Origin: CADEED01 sp963842515
GTDB taxonomy: Bacteria; Pseudomonadota; Gammaproteobacteria; Steroidobacterales; Steroidobacteraceae
Reading direction: 5' to 3'
Assembly (NCBI GenBank): GCA_963842515.1
Contig: CAWJGO010000002.1
Span: 1,116,001 to 1,180,000 of the forward strand
Length of the DNA: 64,000 nt
Below are positions 27,253-36,153 of the stretch, one piece after another. Numbering within the stretch: the first letter of the stretch is position 1; each line of letters opens with the position of its first letter. The notes beneath the pieces are model-generated. The model searched no databases. It was not told the DNA's origin and was given only the letters and a program-made list of their open reading frames with translations. The translations under genes were made by a program, and so were the position numbers.

Positions 27253-28092
27253 TCAGGGCGCCTCACGGAGCCAATCGAGCGACGCCTTGGTGAAATTCCC
27301 GGCACGCCGGTGAAACTGGCGGGTTTCGCGCCAGAACGGCGGCTCCGTCACGAGCTGCGCGCGCGATCTGGAATGCGCGCTGAGCAATTCGACCAGCACG
27401 CTCGAAGGTTGCTGCTGATCCCCGCGCGGAACCTCCAGCGCCAGAAGCGGACGGCGGAAGAAATCCGCGCGCTGAGCCCATTGCAGCGACGCCACGCCAC
27501 GATGCATGGATGCGGTGAGCCCATATCCGTCGGCCACGATCACTTCGCCGTCGGACATCGCAGCGATCAGGGCATCGCGCGTGCGCGTCACCTTGCCGGC
27601 CGTGGCCATCTGCGTAGCCATGTTGGAACGCAACAACGTGCCGAAGTAATCGGCGCCGTCGAGGATCGGGTCCCACACGACGACCTTGTCGATGCGATCG
27701 GGCATGCGGCCCGCCGCGGCAGCGGCAATGCTTCCGCCCAGCCGATGCCCCACGAGACTGACCCGCGTGACGCCGCACTGCTCGCACGCCGTGTCGATCG
27801 CCCGCAGGGTATCGGCGATGCGCGTGTCGATGTCTGTCTGTTCGAACTCGCGCGCGCTATCGCCTTCTCCGCGCATGTCGAACCGCAATACGGCGAAGCC
27901 GGCATCGGCGAGCTCGCGGGCAAACGTCACGTATACGCGATGGGACCACAGCTTCTCTTCGCCAAAGGCGTGGCACATCACCACGACACCGGCGAGGTTG
28001 CCATGCGCCCCATGCAGAAGACCGAACAGCCGCTCGCCATCCAGATCGAAGAAGAATGGCCGCTCGTGTGAGCGCGTACCCGCACCGCTCAT
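27253..28092 (-). CDS. Alpha/beta hydrolase, exosortase A-associated, lacking the Ser nucleophile
   Basis: 279-residue alpha/beta-hydrolase-fold protein. Seen: VVVMCHAFGEEKLWSHRVY, LRFDMRGEGDSAREFEQTD, and the elbow LVGHRLGGSIAAAAAG, in which Arg stands at the catalytic Ser position (GHRLG rather than GHSLG). A similar replacement appears to be usual in this exosortase-linked branch, so the protein may not be a hydrolase. The start is ATG at 28092, forming an ATGA overlap with the GT2 stop; a longer open frame to 28332 only shadows GT2. The next hydrolase gene begins immediately after its stop. Confidence 0.83.
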   Translation of the reverse strand: MSGAGTRSHERPFFFDLDGERLFGLLHGAHGNLAGVVVMCHAFGEEKLWSHRVYVTFARELADAGFAVLRFDMRGEGDSAREFEQTDIDTRIADTLRAIDTACEQCGVTRVSLVGHRLGGSIAAAAAGRMPDRIDKVVVWDPILDGADYFGTLLRSNMATQMATAGKVTRTRDALIAAMSDGEVIVADGYGLTASMHRGVASLQWAQRADFFRRPLLALEVPRGDQQQPSSVLVELLSAHSRSRAQLVTEPPFWRETRQFHRRAGNFTKASLDWLREAP

Positions 28093-29219
28093 TGTGGTCT
28101 CTGGGTCGGTTGCCAGACTTCCAGACGCGCACCACTGACCCACAGTGCCAGTGCCTTGAGCGCCGCTGCGTTGACGAGCACGAAGAACGTGCTCAGCCGG
28201 ACCAGGCCGAATCGTTCCGCCAGCGCGGGCCGCAACAAACCGCAGACCGCGAGCCCGTAGAGCGCCAGCTGGATCGCCAGCAATACCGCGTATGGCGGCT
28301 GGGCGCGGAGCAGGAACGCCAGGATGAGACATCCGAGCATGGGCAGCGGCGCCAGCCAGCGCATCAGCTTGTGGGATATCAGAATGAAACTGAACGCCGG
28401 GTAGCGCAGTGGATTGATCAGGCCGGCGTTACCTAACAAAGCGGTGATGCCGCGCAGGAAGGTGCGCACCTTGCGCGTGAACTCCGCTCCCTGGCTCGAG
28501 GTCGCCGCCATCACACCGCGAGCCGCCGGTTCGGCCAGCGCACGTTTGCCCTTGCGGACCGTGTTGAGCACCGACAGGAAATCGGGCGCCATGCCCGCCT
28601 TGAACGGTTCTATCAGCTCACGCCGCTGCGCATAGAAGCAGCCGCTGGCGCCGGCAATGGAGTGCAGCAATGCTTCTTCGCGCCGCAACAGCAGTTCGAG
28701 CTTGCCGTACAAACCTTCGGTTTGCGCGCCCTCGATGTAGTCCTCGCCGGATACGCAACCAATGGATGGGTCGCTGAAATGCTCGACGAGCCGGCGTAAC
28801 GACGGACGTTCCAGGATGATTCCGGCATCGGTGAAGACGACGATCTCGCCGCTGGCGCGGGCCAGCCCGGCATTGAGCGCGGCCGCCTTGCCGGCGCGCC
28901 GCGGCAAGGGAATGGCAACCACCTTGTCCCCACCCGCACGGCTCGCCTGTTCGAGCGAATCGTCGGTGCATCCGTCGCCGATCACCAGGATCTGCAGACG
29001 ATCGTGCGGATAGTCGAGCTCGAGAAGGTTGTGCACCTTCGCGACCACACGCACGGCTTCGTTGTGAACCGGCAGGATCACCGAAACGCTGGGCAGATGC
29101 GCACCTTCACCGCGGTGCGTAGGCCGCCCCGACAACCGGTTCAGCAACACCAGCAGCGCCGGATAGATCGCGTACGGATACGCGACCGCCAGTGCACACA
29201 GCCAGAATAGTAATTCCAC
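28089..29219 (-). CDS. Glycosyltransferase family 2, membrane-anchored
   Basis: 376-residue GT-A enzyme. An N-terminal hydrophobic segment (LLFWLCALAVAYPYAIYPALL) precedes the catalytic domain: SVSVILPVHNEA, LVIGDGCTDDS, GKAAALNAGLARASGEIVVFTDAG (DXD-like metal site), and SGCFYAQRR. Three to four hydrophobic segments at the C-terminus indicate a processive or lipid-acceptor GT2. It lies in the core operon between the NAD-synthase-like gene (9-base gap) and the hydrolases (4-base overlap). Confidence 0.9.
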   Translation of the reverse strand: MELLFWLCALAVAYPYAIYPALLVLLNRLSGRPTHRGEGAHLPSVSVILPVHNEAVRVVAKVHNLLELDYPHDRLQILVIGDGCTDDSLEQASRAGGDKVVAIPLPRRAGKAAALNAGLARASGEIVVFTDAGIILERPSLRRLVEHFSDPSIGCVSGEDYIEGAQTEGLYGKLELLLRREEALLHSIAGASGCFYAQRRELIEPFKAGMAPDFLSVLNTVRKGKRALAEPAARGVMAATSSQGAEFTRKVRTFLRGITALLGNAGLINPLRYPAFSFILISHKLMRWLAPLPMLGCLILAFLLRAQPPYAVLLAIQLALYGLAVCGLLRPALAERFGLVRLSTFFVLVNAAALKALALWVSGARLEVWQPTQRPQ

Positions 29220-29228
29220 GAACCGGAA

Positions 29229-30222
29229 TCAGAACTTGAGCTCGGCCACGTCTTCCACGAGCACCGGCTTCAAGTGCATGTAGCGGGTAGCCCGGCGCTT
29301 GGCGTGGATGTCGCGGTACACGTTCTCGGCCTGTTGCGGCGTGATGCCAATGGCAGTGGCGAGCGCCGCCGCGGGGAAGCCATGGTTCAGGCCATACAGG
29401 GCCAGGTCCATCTGCTGGTATGGCAGCGCGAAATAGAACTCGTCCTGTCCCTGCGCCAGGCTGTAAGTGTCGGTGGTCGGTGTGGCATTGCAGATCTCGG
29501 CGGGCAGATCCGAGGTGCCGCGCGAGCGCGTAGACCTGGCACTTGTACAAGTGTGCGATCGGCTTGACGTCGGCGCTGCCGTCACCGTTCTTGACGAAGA
29601 AACCCTGGTCGTATTCGACCCGGTTGGGTGTGCCGATGACTGCGTAGTTGAGCCTGTCGGCATGGAAATATTCGACCGTCTTGCGAATGCGCTGCTTGTG
29701 ATTGGTCGCGGCGACGATCTGCAGGTATTCCGGCAGTGGCAGGCGCTCGGTCTTCAATTCGCCCTGGGGAGTCTGCACCACCAGTTCGAAGTGATTGATG
29801 CGGCCTTCGAGGCCGCCCTTGATGACGATCTTGTTCTTCCAGCCGTCGCCGTATTCGGGGAACACACGGCGAATGGCTTCGTCGCGTTGGCGATAGCAGC
29901 CGATGCCTTCGAGCGCCGCCGCGATGTCGAAGACCTCGTGGCGGATGCCGAGATGCTCGGCGAGCTGCCGGCCGCGCGCGGTGCTGAAGCCCGAGGAATC
30001 CTTCTCCGGCAGCATGATGCCGTAGACGCGGTCCTTGCCCACCGCCTTGACGCACAGCGCCGAGCTCACCGAGCTGTCGATGCCGCCCGACATGGCCACC
30101 ACGTAGCCGCGGCGGTTCACGTCCTTCGCCAAGATCTCGCGCAGTCGCACGCAGATCCGCTCGACGACATCATCGTTGTTCATCTCGAGCACGCGGGCGT
30201 CGAGCACCTTGTCAGCTGCCAT
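29229..30222 (-). CDS. NAD-synthase-like amide ligase (N-type ATP pyrophosphatase), frameshifted
   Basis: About 330-residue NAD synthase homologue. The P-loop VVAMSGGIDSSVSSALCVKA is intact, as are IMLPEKDSSG, KTVEYFHADRLNYAVIGTPNRVEYDQGFF and the later CNATPTTDTYSLAQGQDEFYFALPYQ. The two halves are in different frames; the switch is near 29510, where one surplus base in CTCGGATC restores HLDLPAEI. NadE acts on deamido-NAD in primary metabolism, but this copy sits inside the EPS operon after an AMP ligase and ACP, so it may amidate another adenylated acid. The frameshift is probably a sequencing error because both sides are well conserved. Confidence 0.78.
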
Positions 30223-30231
30223 GTGAAATCC

Positions 30232-31744
30232 TCAAGCCAGTTTGAAGCGTTGAATCTTGCCCGAGGCGGTCCGCGGCAGCACGCTCGCGAATTCCACCAC
30301 CTTCGGAACCTTGTAGGAAGCGAGCAGTTGCCGGCAATGAGCCTTGACGGCCCGCGCATCGAGTTTGGCGCCGGGCCGCGCGACGATGACCGCCTTGATC
30401 GCCTGGCCCAGCATCTCATCGGCAATCGCGGTGACGCCGGTTTCCTCGACGCCCGCCAGTGCGGCGATCACTTCCTCGACCTCCTGCGGAGAGACGCGGA
30501 ATGCACCCACCTTGATCATGTCGACGGCGCGGCCGTCGATGTAAAAGTATCCGTCCGCATCGCGATGCCCGAGGTCGCCGGTATGCAGCCAGCCGTCGCG
30601 CAGTACCGCGCCGGTCGCCGCCGCATCGTTCCAGTAGCCGAGCATGATATTCGGGCCGCGCGCGCAGATCTCGCCAATCTCGCCGACCGGCAGCGATTGC
30701 TCGCCGGTGCGCACGTCGAGCTCCACGCCCGGAACCGGCACGCCGACCGAACCGAGTTTTTCGCCGAGCCTCTCCGGGCGGTAGATAGCTCAGGCGCGCG
30801 GTCGCTTCCGTCTGGCCGTACATGATGAAGATCCGGACATGCGGCAGCTGGGCGCGCAGTTGCTCGATCAGCGGCCGGGGCATGGCGCCGCCCGCCTGGG
30901 TGATGTAGCGAATCGATTTCAGGTTGTAGTCCTGCAGGCGGCATCGACCGAGCAGCAGCGCGAACGTAGATGGCACGCCCGCGAATCCGGTCACGCCATC
31001 ATCCTGCATCCGCTGCATCACGACGTGCGGAAAAGCAAAATTGTCTTCGAGAAGCAGGTGCGCGCCGCTCAGCAGATGACTGTGCAGCACGGAATTGCCA
31101 TAGGAGAAATGAAACGGCAGCACACACAGCCCGCGGTCGCTCGGGCCCAGCGCCAGGTACTCGATGATGCCGGCAACGTTGGCCGCGAGCGCGCCGTGGC
31201 TGAGCATCACGCCTTTGGGGTGCCCGGTCGTACCTGAGGTGTAGATGATGCTGGCCAGTTCGTGCGCGGCGAGAGGGACTTCGGCTCGCGCAGCGGAGCT
31301 GTCTCCCAGATCACTGGCCAGCTGACCCATGGCGCCCTCGTCCTGGCCCAAGGTGACGGGCAGCACTTTCACCGTTGCATCCGAGACTGCCGCCGCCAGC
31401 GATGCCCACTCAGGATGTGCCGCGTCCCCGATCAGCATGCGCGCCGCGCAGTGTCTGACCTGCCGCGTCAACACACTGGCACGCTCCTGCGCGTTGAGCG
31501 GTACCGCCACGCAACCTGCCGCCAGGGCGCCGTAGTACAGCGCTACGTATTGCGGTGAGTTGCGTACCAGCAGTGCGACGCGCTCGCCGCGGCCCAATCC
31601 GGCGCGGACCAGCGCTTGCGCGACGAGATCTACAGCATGCTGCAGCTCGCCATACGTCCAGCGCACGGAATGCCATGACAGCGCAGGCGAGGAAGGCCTG
31701 AGCCGTGCAATAGAGTCCAGGCCGTGCACGATGGGAGCATGCAT
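30232..31744 (-). CDS. AMP-dependent acyl-CoA/ACP ligase, frameshifted
   Basis: About 504-residue ANL-superfamily ligase. Seen: WTYGELQHAVDLVAQ, IIYTSGTTGHPKGVMLSH (phosphate loop), LPFHFSYGNSVLHSHLL, MYGQTEATARLSYLPP, then in the next frame GYWND, GDLGHRDADGYFYIDGRAVDMIKVGAFRVSPQEVEEV and the C-terminal LPRTASGKIQRFKL with the catalytic Lys. The frame changes near 30775, where removing one G from CCCGGAGAGG joins LPP to ERLGEKLGS. An ACP gene lies six bases upstream, so the ligase probably loads that ACP rather than CoA. It is distinct from the ligase at the left edge. Confidence 0.85.
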
Positions 31745-31750
31745 GCGATA

Positions 31751-32008
31751 TCAGGCAGCCTGCCGCTTGGACTGCACGAAGTTCACGATCTTGTTCACGC
31801 CATCGAGGTTCTCGGGAATCATGTCCTCGTCCTTGACCTTGACGCCGAGCTGCTCTTCGATGAAGAAGATGATCTCGAGCATGCCGGTCGAGTCGACGAT
31901 GCCGCGCCCGAGCAGGGAATCATCGAGTCCCAGTGCCGCGGTATCGCTGGTGAACAGGTAGTTCTCCAGGATGAAGTCCCGAATTTTCTCTTGCAGTGTG
32001 TCTGCCAT
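31751..32008 (-). CDS. Acyl carrier protein with DST phosphopantetheine site
   Basis: 85-residue carrier protein. Acidic, helical, with the attachment motif GIVDSTGMLEII around residues 36-47; the Ser follows Asp as in all ACPs, but Thr replaces the usual Leu of DSL. C-terminal FVQSKRQAA. It is encoded between an AsnB-like gene (27 bases upstream) and the AMP ligase (6 bases downstream), so it is a dedicated carrier for a biosynthetic step in the locus rather than the housekeeping fatty-acid ACP, which is normally next to fabF/fabG. Confidence 0.9.
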   Translation of the reverse strand: MADTLQEKIRDFILENYLFTSDTAALGLDDSLLGRGIVDSTGMLEIIFFIEEQLGVKVKDEDMIPENLDGVNKIVNFVQSKRQAA

Positions 32009-32035
32009 GTTGCCAAGTCCTCGTTCAGTGATTTG

Positions 32036-33958
32036 TCAGAAATCGGTGTGCCCGGCCACGAATCTGGCGTGCCAGAGCTGCGTGGAAAGTATGCCCACCA
32101 ACGCCATATTGTCGCGGGCCGCCGGCGCCTTGGCGCGCATGAGCTTCGCAGTCAGCTTCGCCACCTTGTCCGGATCGAAGTATCCGTAGCGCGCAATGGT
32201 CTCGCGGCTGGTCAATTCGTTCACATAATCGGGGGCGCCCGGCCGCATGAAGGCCGCCGCATCCGGGGCGCGGTATGGCTGCTTGTGCCGCTGCACGATG
32301 CTGGCCGGCAGGCTGCGGCTCATCGCCCGCTTGAGCAGGTCTTTCTCGCGCAGCACGCGCATCTTGTAGCGCGGGTGCAGGTCGTTGGCGAACTTGATGA
32401 GCCGATGATCGAGGAACGGGAATCTCCCCTCGACTGAGCTCGCCATGAGCATGCGATCGCCTTGCGACGACAAGAGATAGGTGGGCAACAGGGTCTTCGC
32501 TTCGACGTACTCGGCGCGATTGAAGCGGTGCAAACCCGCGAGCTTGCCAGCCAGCGACTCGCGCAGGCGGCCGAGCGCATTTCCCTGCACCTGGGCACGA
32601 AAATCGTCGGACCAGAAAAGCTTGCACTGCCCGGTGGTCGCCCAGCGTGGCAGATGCGAAAAGCAGGGATCGCGCGGATCATCGAGGCCGATGCCGAAGA
32701 ACTCTTTGAGGTATGCACTGCTCTGGGCGGTCGTCAGATCCAGATAGGGGTACAGCCTCTTGAGCAACATCGGCCGCCAGGTCGAGCGCGGCTGCTGCGC
32801 CCAGAACTGCCTGACCTTGGCTTCCTTGAAGATGTCGTACCCACCCAGCACTTCATCGGCGCCTTCGCCCGTGAGCACGACCTTCACATTCGATCGGCGC
32901 ACGAGGCCCGACAGCAGCTGCATGGGAGCCGGCGCCGTGCGCAGCACCGGGCTCTCGGTATGACCGATGGTGCTCGGGAAAACGCGCGCGATGTCATTGA
33001 GCGAGCACTGCACGTGGTTGTGCACGGTCTGCAGGTGTTGCACCACCGTGCGCTGGTGCGCCGATTCGTCGAGGCCTGCGTCATCGAAGCCGATCGAGAA
33101 TGTCTGCAGCGTCTGCGGGACCCGTTCCTTCAGCAGCGCGACCAGCGACGAGGAATCCAGGCCGCCGGATAGATAGGCGCCCACGGGGACATCGGCGCGC
33201 AGGCGGATCTGCGTGGCGTCGCTGAGAATTTCGCGCAGCTCTTCCTGAAGGATTCCGACCTCGCCCCGGCGATGCTGTCCATCGGCTGGAAAGTCCCAGT
33301 CCCAGTAAGTGCGGCGATCGAGCTTTGCCCCTTCGAGGATCAGCATTTCTCCCGGACCCACCTGCTCCACGCCGCGAAACACGGTTCGCGGCGCGATCGG
33401 AGCCCAGAATGTCATGAGCTCGTCGAGACCATCCGGATCGAGTGCCGCGGAAACCAGGCCGCTGGCAAGAATGGCTTTGACCTCGGACGCGAACACCACT
33501 CCACTGGCGGTGCGCGAGTAATACAGCGGAAGAATCCCGGCGCGGTCACGCACCAGCAACAGGCGACCGCGCTGCCGGTCCCACAGTGCGAACGCAAACT
33601 GACCATTGAGCTCTTCGACGAAACGATCGCCCAGTTCCTCGTAGAGGTGCACGATGACTTCGGTGTCGCTGCTCGTATAGAACCGGTGTCCGCGCTGCTC
33701 GAGAAAGGCGCGTAGCTCGATATAGTTGAACACCTCGCCGTTGTAGGTGATCCAGACGGTTTGCGTTTCGTTGTGGATCGGCTGCGCGCCACCACCGAGA
33801 TCGATGATGCTGAGTCGCGCGTGCCCGAGGCCGATGCCCGCTTCCGTATGAAAGCCGGTGCCATCCGGCCCGCGGTGACCGATGGCGGCGACCATCCGCG
33901 CGAGCAGGTCACGGTCGGGAGTCGACCCTAAGGTTTGTATGCCAGCAATTCCGCACAT
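32036..33958 (-). CDS. Asparagine-synthetase-like glutamine amidotransferase
   Basis: 640-residue class II glutamine amidotransferase. It starts MCGIAGI, so Cys2 is the glutaminase nucleophile; HRGPDG, YNGEVFNY and SDTEV follow. The synthetase half has the P-loop VGAYLSGGLDSSSLVALL and ALTGEGADEVLGGYDIF. Such genes occur in exosortase A loci (TIGR03108 amidotransferase) and this one is followed by an ACP, so it may amidate a carrier-bound or sugar-acid carboxylate, rather than make free asparagine (inference). It is followed by ACP, AMP ligase and NAD-synthase-like genes, all closely spaced. Confidence 0.88.
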   Translation of the reverse strand: MCGIAGIQTLGSTPDRDLLARMVAAIGHRGPDGTGFHTEAGIGLGHARLSIIDLGGGAQPIHNETQTVWITYNGEVFNYIELRAFLEQRGHRFYTSSDTEVIVHLYEELGDRFVEELNGQFAFALWDRQRGRLLLVRDRAGILPLYYSRTASGVVFASEVKAILASGLVSAALDPDGLDELMTFWAPIAPRTVFRGVEQVGPGEMLILEGAKLDRRTYWDWDFPADGQHRRGEVGILQEELREILSDATQIRLRADVPVGAYLSGGLDSSSLVALLKERVPQTLQTFSIGFDDAGLDESAHQRTVVQHLQTVHNHVQCSLNDIARVFPSTIGHTESPVLRTAPAPMQLLSGLVRRSNVKVVLTGEGADEVLGGYDIFKEAKVRQFWAQQPRSTWRPMLLKRLYPYLDLTTAQSSAYLKEFFGIGLDDPRDPCFSHLPRWATTGQCKLFWSDDFRAQVQGNALGRLRESLAGKLAGLHRFNRAEYVEAKTLLPTYLLSSQGDRMLMASSVEGRFPFLDHRLIKFANDLHPRYKMRVLREKDLLKRAMSRSLPASIVQRHKQPYRAPDAAAFMRPGAPDYVNELTSRETIARYGYFDPDKVAKLTAKLMRAKAPAARDNMALVGILSTQLWHARFVAGHTDF

Positions 33959-33964
33959 GGTCGT

Positions 33965-35125
33965 TCAGCCGTCGTTCGCCAGGCGGCGCATTGTGTCAGA
34001 GTTGGCCGCGAGCGCCTGTGATGGCCTGCTCGTCGACGCAGGCCGCGACCACGACCCGGTGAGCTTTCCCCGCAGTCGCGCGAAGCTGTCGGCCAGCAGT
34101 GCGCGCATTCCCGCCAGGTTGCGTGGATAGAAAAGCAATGTCCGGTATGGACGCACTACGCCTGTCCATTCGCGGATCCACGGCTGCGCGGTTCCCAGGA
34201 ACTCATAGCGCTGCAATCCCTGTTCGAAGGACCAGCGAATGACGGCCATCTGCAACTGCAAGCCGATCAGCTGCTTCGCATACTGCTCGTCGTAGCCGAT
34301 CTTCAGCTGCCAATAGGCGTTGCCGCTGATGTTGGCGAACTGCATGGCGACCGGTTCACCGTCGAGGTGCAGAAACGCGACGAGCAACTCGTGCCGTGCC
34401 GCGAGGCGCCGGCCATACGCGAAGAAAAAATTCCGCAGGTCGGGTCTGCTCAATACCGCGGACCCGGCGCGCCCTTTCCAGCTGCGCGACTCGATGCGGA
34501 ACGCGCGTTCGAGGAGCGCATCGATTTCATCGGTGCCGGGCCGGATGAACTGGCAGGTCACGGAGCCCGACTTCTTCAACTGCCGCTCCCCGCGACGGAT
34601 TACATTCTTGAGCCGCGAAGGCAACGACGCATAGTAAGACTCCCAGCCGCCACCAAGTTCGATGTACGGTGTGCCCGAGGCGCTCGGCTGCATCACGAAA
34701 CCATTGGCGCGCGCGCGACGCTGGAAGAGCTCGGTGAAAACGCCGCCTTCGGCAATACGCGTCAGCAGCAGCGGATGTTCGAGTGACGTCAGGGCGTCGA
34801 CGAGCTGTGCCGCAGCCTCCGCGGAGGCAGCCAGGATGTTGGCGGGTTCGTACAACGCACGGCTGCCAATGATCTCGAAGCGAGGCCTGCCATTGCCTCC
34901 CGTCAGCACCAGCGGCGCTATGCCGACCAGCCGATCTGCCGACCACAGCGTCACGATATGCAGCCTTTCGCTGGCGGAATGCACGTAGCGGTATGCACAG
35001 CCGTGCCACAGGGGTGCGTCGAGCGGTCTTCCAAGGGCTGCGGCCAGTGCTTCCCATTCGGACCCAATCGCTTCGAGCTCCTCCAGGCTGGAGCAGATGC
35101 GCAAATGAAAATTCGTCGCGGCCAT
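33965..35125 (-). CDS. GNAT-family acyltransferase (CelD/FemAB-like)
   Basis: 386-residue protein of the same broad group as the one at 14.9-16.0 kb. Seen: FHLRICSSLEELEAIGSEWEAL, LWSADRLVGIAPLVLTGG, PSRLKNVIRRGERQLKKSG (basic helix), LLVAFLHLDGEPVAMQFANISG and AYWQLKIGYDEQYAKQLIGL, then FEQGLQRYEFLGTAQPWIREW. ATG at 35125 was chosen: it lies five bases after the GT2 stop with AAGG before it; the longer frame to 35407 only shadows the GT2 gene. It probably N- or O-acylates a sugar. Confidence 0.83.
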   Translation of the reverse strand: MAATNFHLRICSSLEELEAIGSEWEALAAALGRPLDAPLWHGCAYRYVHSASERLHIVTLWSADRLVGIAPLVLTGGNGRPRFEIIGSRALYEPANILAASAEAAAQLVDALTSLEHPLLLTRIAEGGVFTELFQRRARANGFVMQPSASGTPYIELGGGWESYYASLPSRLKNVIRRGERQLKKSGSVTCQFIRPGTDEIDALLERAFRIESRSWKGRAGSAVLSRPDLRNFFFAYGRRLAARHELLVAFLHLDGEPVAMQFANISGNAYWQLKIGYDEQYAKQLIGLQLQMAVIRWSFEQGLQRYEFLGTAQPWIREWTGVVRPYRTLLFYPRNLAGMRALLADSFARLRGKLTGSWSRPASTSRPSQALAANSDTMRRLANDG

Positions 35126-35130
35126 GACCT

Positions 35131-36153
35131 TCAAAATCCTCGCGGCGCGGGGTTGCGCAGGCGCCCCCGGACCGTGCGGAGAAGTTGAACGCAGCCGTCG
35201 GCGAACGGCATCCACGAAAGTGCCCAGGACACTCGGTCGGCCAACGTGACCCGGCCGGGTATGGCGCGCAATTCCTGCAGACAACGGCGCGCATCCGCAC
35301 TGTTCCCGGAGGCGATGCTGAGCTTCGCGAGACGCCGTAAGCAGCCCGCCTCGACTTCGTTGACATCGCGCGCATGCGCGCTCATGAAACCCGCGTCCTG
35401 CCTCCACAATTGACGCAACAGCCCGATTCGCCGTTGCACCCGGAGGCGTGGATCGGTGCGGGTCAGGCGCACCGCATCGTCGTGGCTGCGGTTCAGGGTC
35501 GTTTCCCGCGGCACGAAAACGGCGCCGGTCCGGTGCGACAGCCGGGCGAAGAATTCCCAGTCGCCCACCGAGTCCCTCTCGGGAAACCAGGTGTCCGTGC
35601 CCAGCGCCGCGCGCCGGATGATGGCGGTACTCGGGAGCACCATTGGAGCGAACAGGCTCCAGTAATACAAATCACCGCAGTAGGCATCCGCCGCCTTGTT
35701 GTACTCGGAGTAAATCTCATCCCAGCGGAAAGGCCGTGGAAACCAGCTGCGCAGGCCATCGTCACGAAACTCGTCACGGTCCGGCTTCCAGATGCGGAAA
35801 TTACTGTGGACGAATCCGGCGCGTGGAAACTGGTTGAGCGCGGCGAGCAGCATGGAGGTCTTGGATGGCAACCAGACATCGTCATCATCGAGCAGCGCCA
35901 CGAGATCCCCCCGCGCCAGTCGCAGGCCGTGGTTGCGGGCGGGGTTGAGGCCACGGTTCTCCTGGCGCACATGACGGATCGCCGTACCGAACCGCGACAG
36001 CGCCTGTGCCGTGTCGCTGGTGGAGCCGTCGTCGATGACGAGCACGTCGAATTGGTAGGCGCCTTGTTGATTCAGCACGCTCTCGACTGCCTGCTGCACG
36101 AGCGCGGGCCGGTTGAAAGTCGGAATGATGACGCTGACAAACGGTTTGTTCAC
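35131..36153 (-). CDS. Glycosyltransferase family 2
   Basis: 340-residue GT-A enzyme. Canonical opening FVSVIIPTFNRPALVQQAVESVL, VLVIDDGSTSDT, NPARNHGLRLARGDLVALLDDDDVW (DXD-type metal site), and SVGDWEFFARL. No membrane segments; the last 80 residues are helical and divergent. Start GTG at 36153 overlaps the methyltransferase stop (GTGA). Confidence 0.9.
   Translation of the reverse strand: MNKPFVSVIIPTFNRPALVQQAVESVLNQQGAYQFDVLVIDDGSTSDTAQALSRFGTAIRHVRQENRGLNPARNHGLRLARGDLVALLDDDDVWLPSKTSMLLAALNQFPRAGFVHSNFRIWKPDRDEFRDDGLRSWFPRPFRWDEIYSEYNKAADAYCGDLYYWSLFAPMVLPSTAIIRRAALGTDTWFPERDSVGDWEFFARLSHRTGAVFVPRETTLNRSHDDAVRLTRTDPRLRVQRRIGLLRQLWRQDAGFMSAHARDVNEVEAGCLRRLAKLSIASGNSADARRCLQELRAIPGRVTLADRVSWALSWMPFADGCVQLLRTVRGRLRNPAPRGF

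Noticed and set aside
28093..28332. N-terminal extension of the second hydrolase
   Set aside because: The added 80 residues are an out-of-frame reading of the GT2 gene; ATG at 28092 overlaps the GT2 stop and begins a typical hydrolase.
35126..35407. N-terminal extension of the GNAT gene
   Set aside because: It shadows the GT2 coding sequence; the ATG at 35125 has a ribosome-binding site and begins the recognisable domain.
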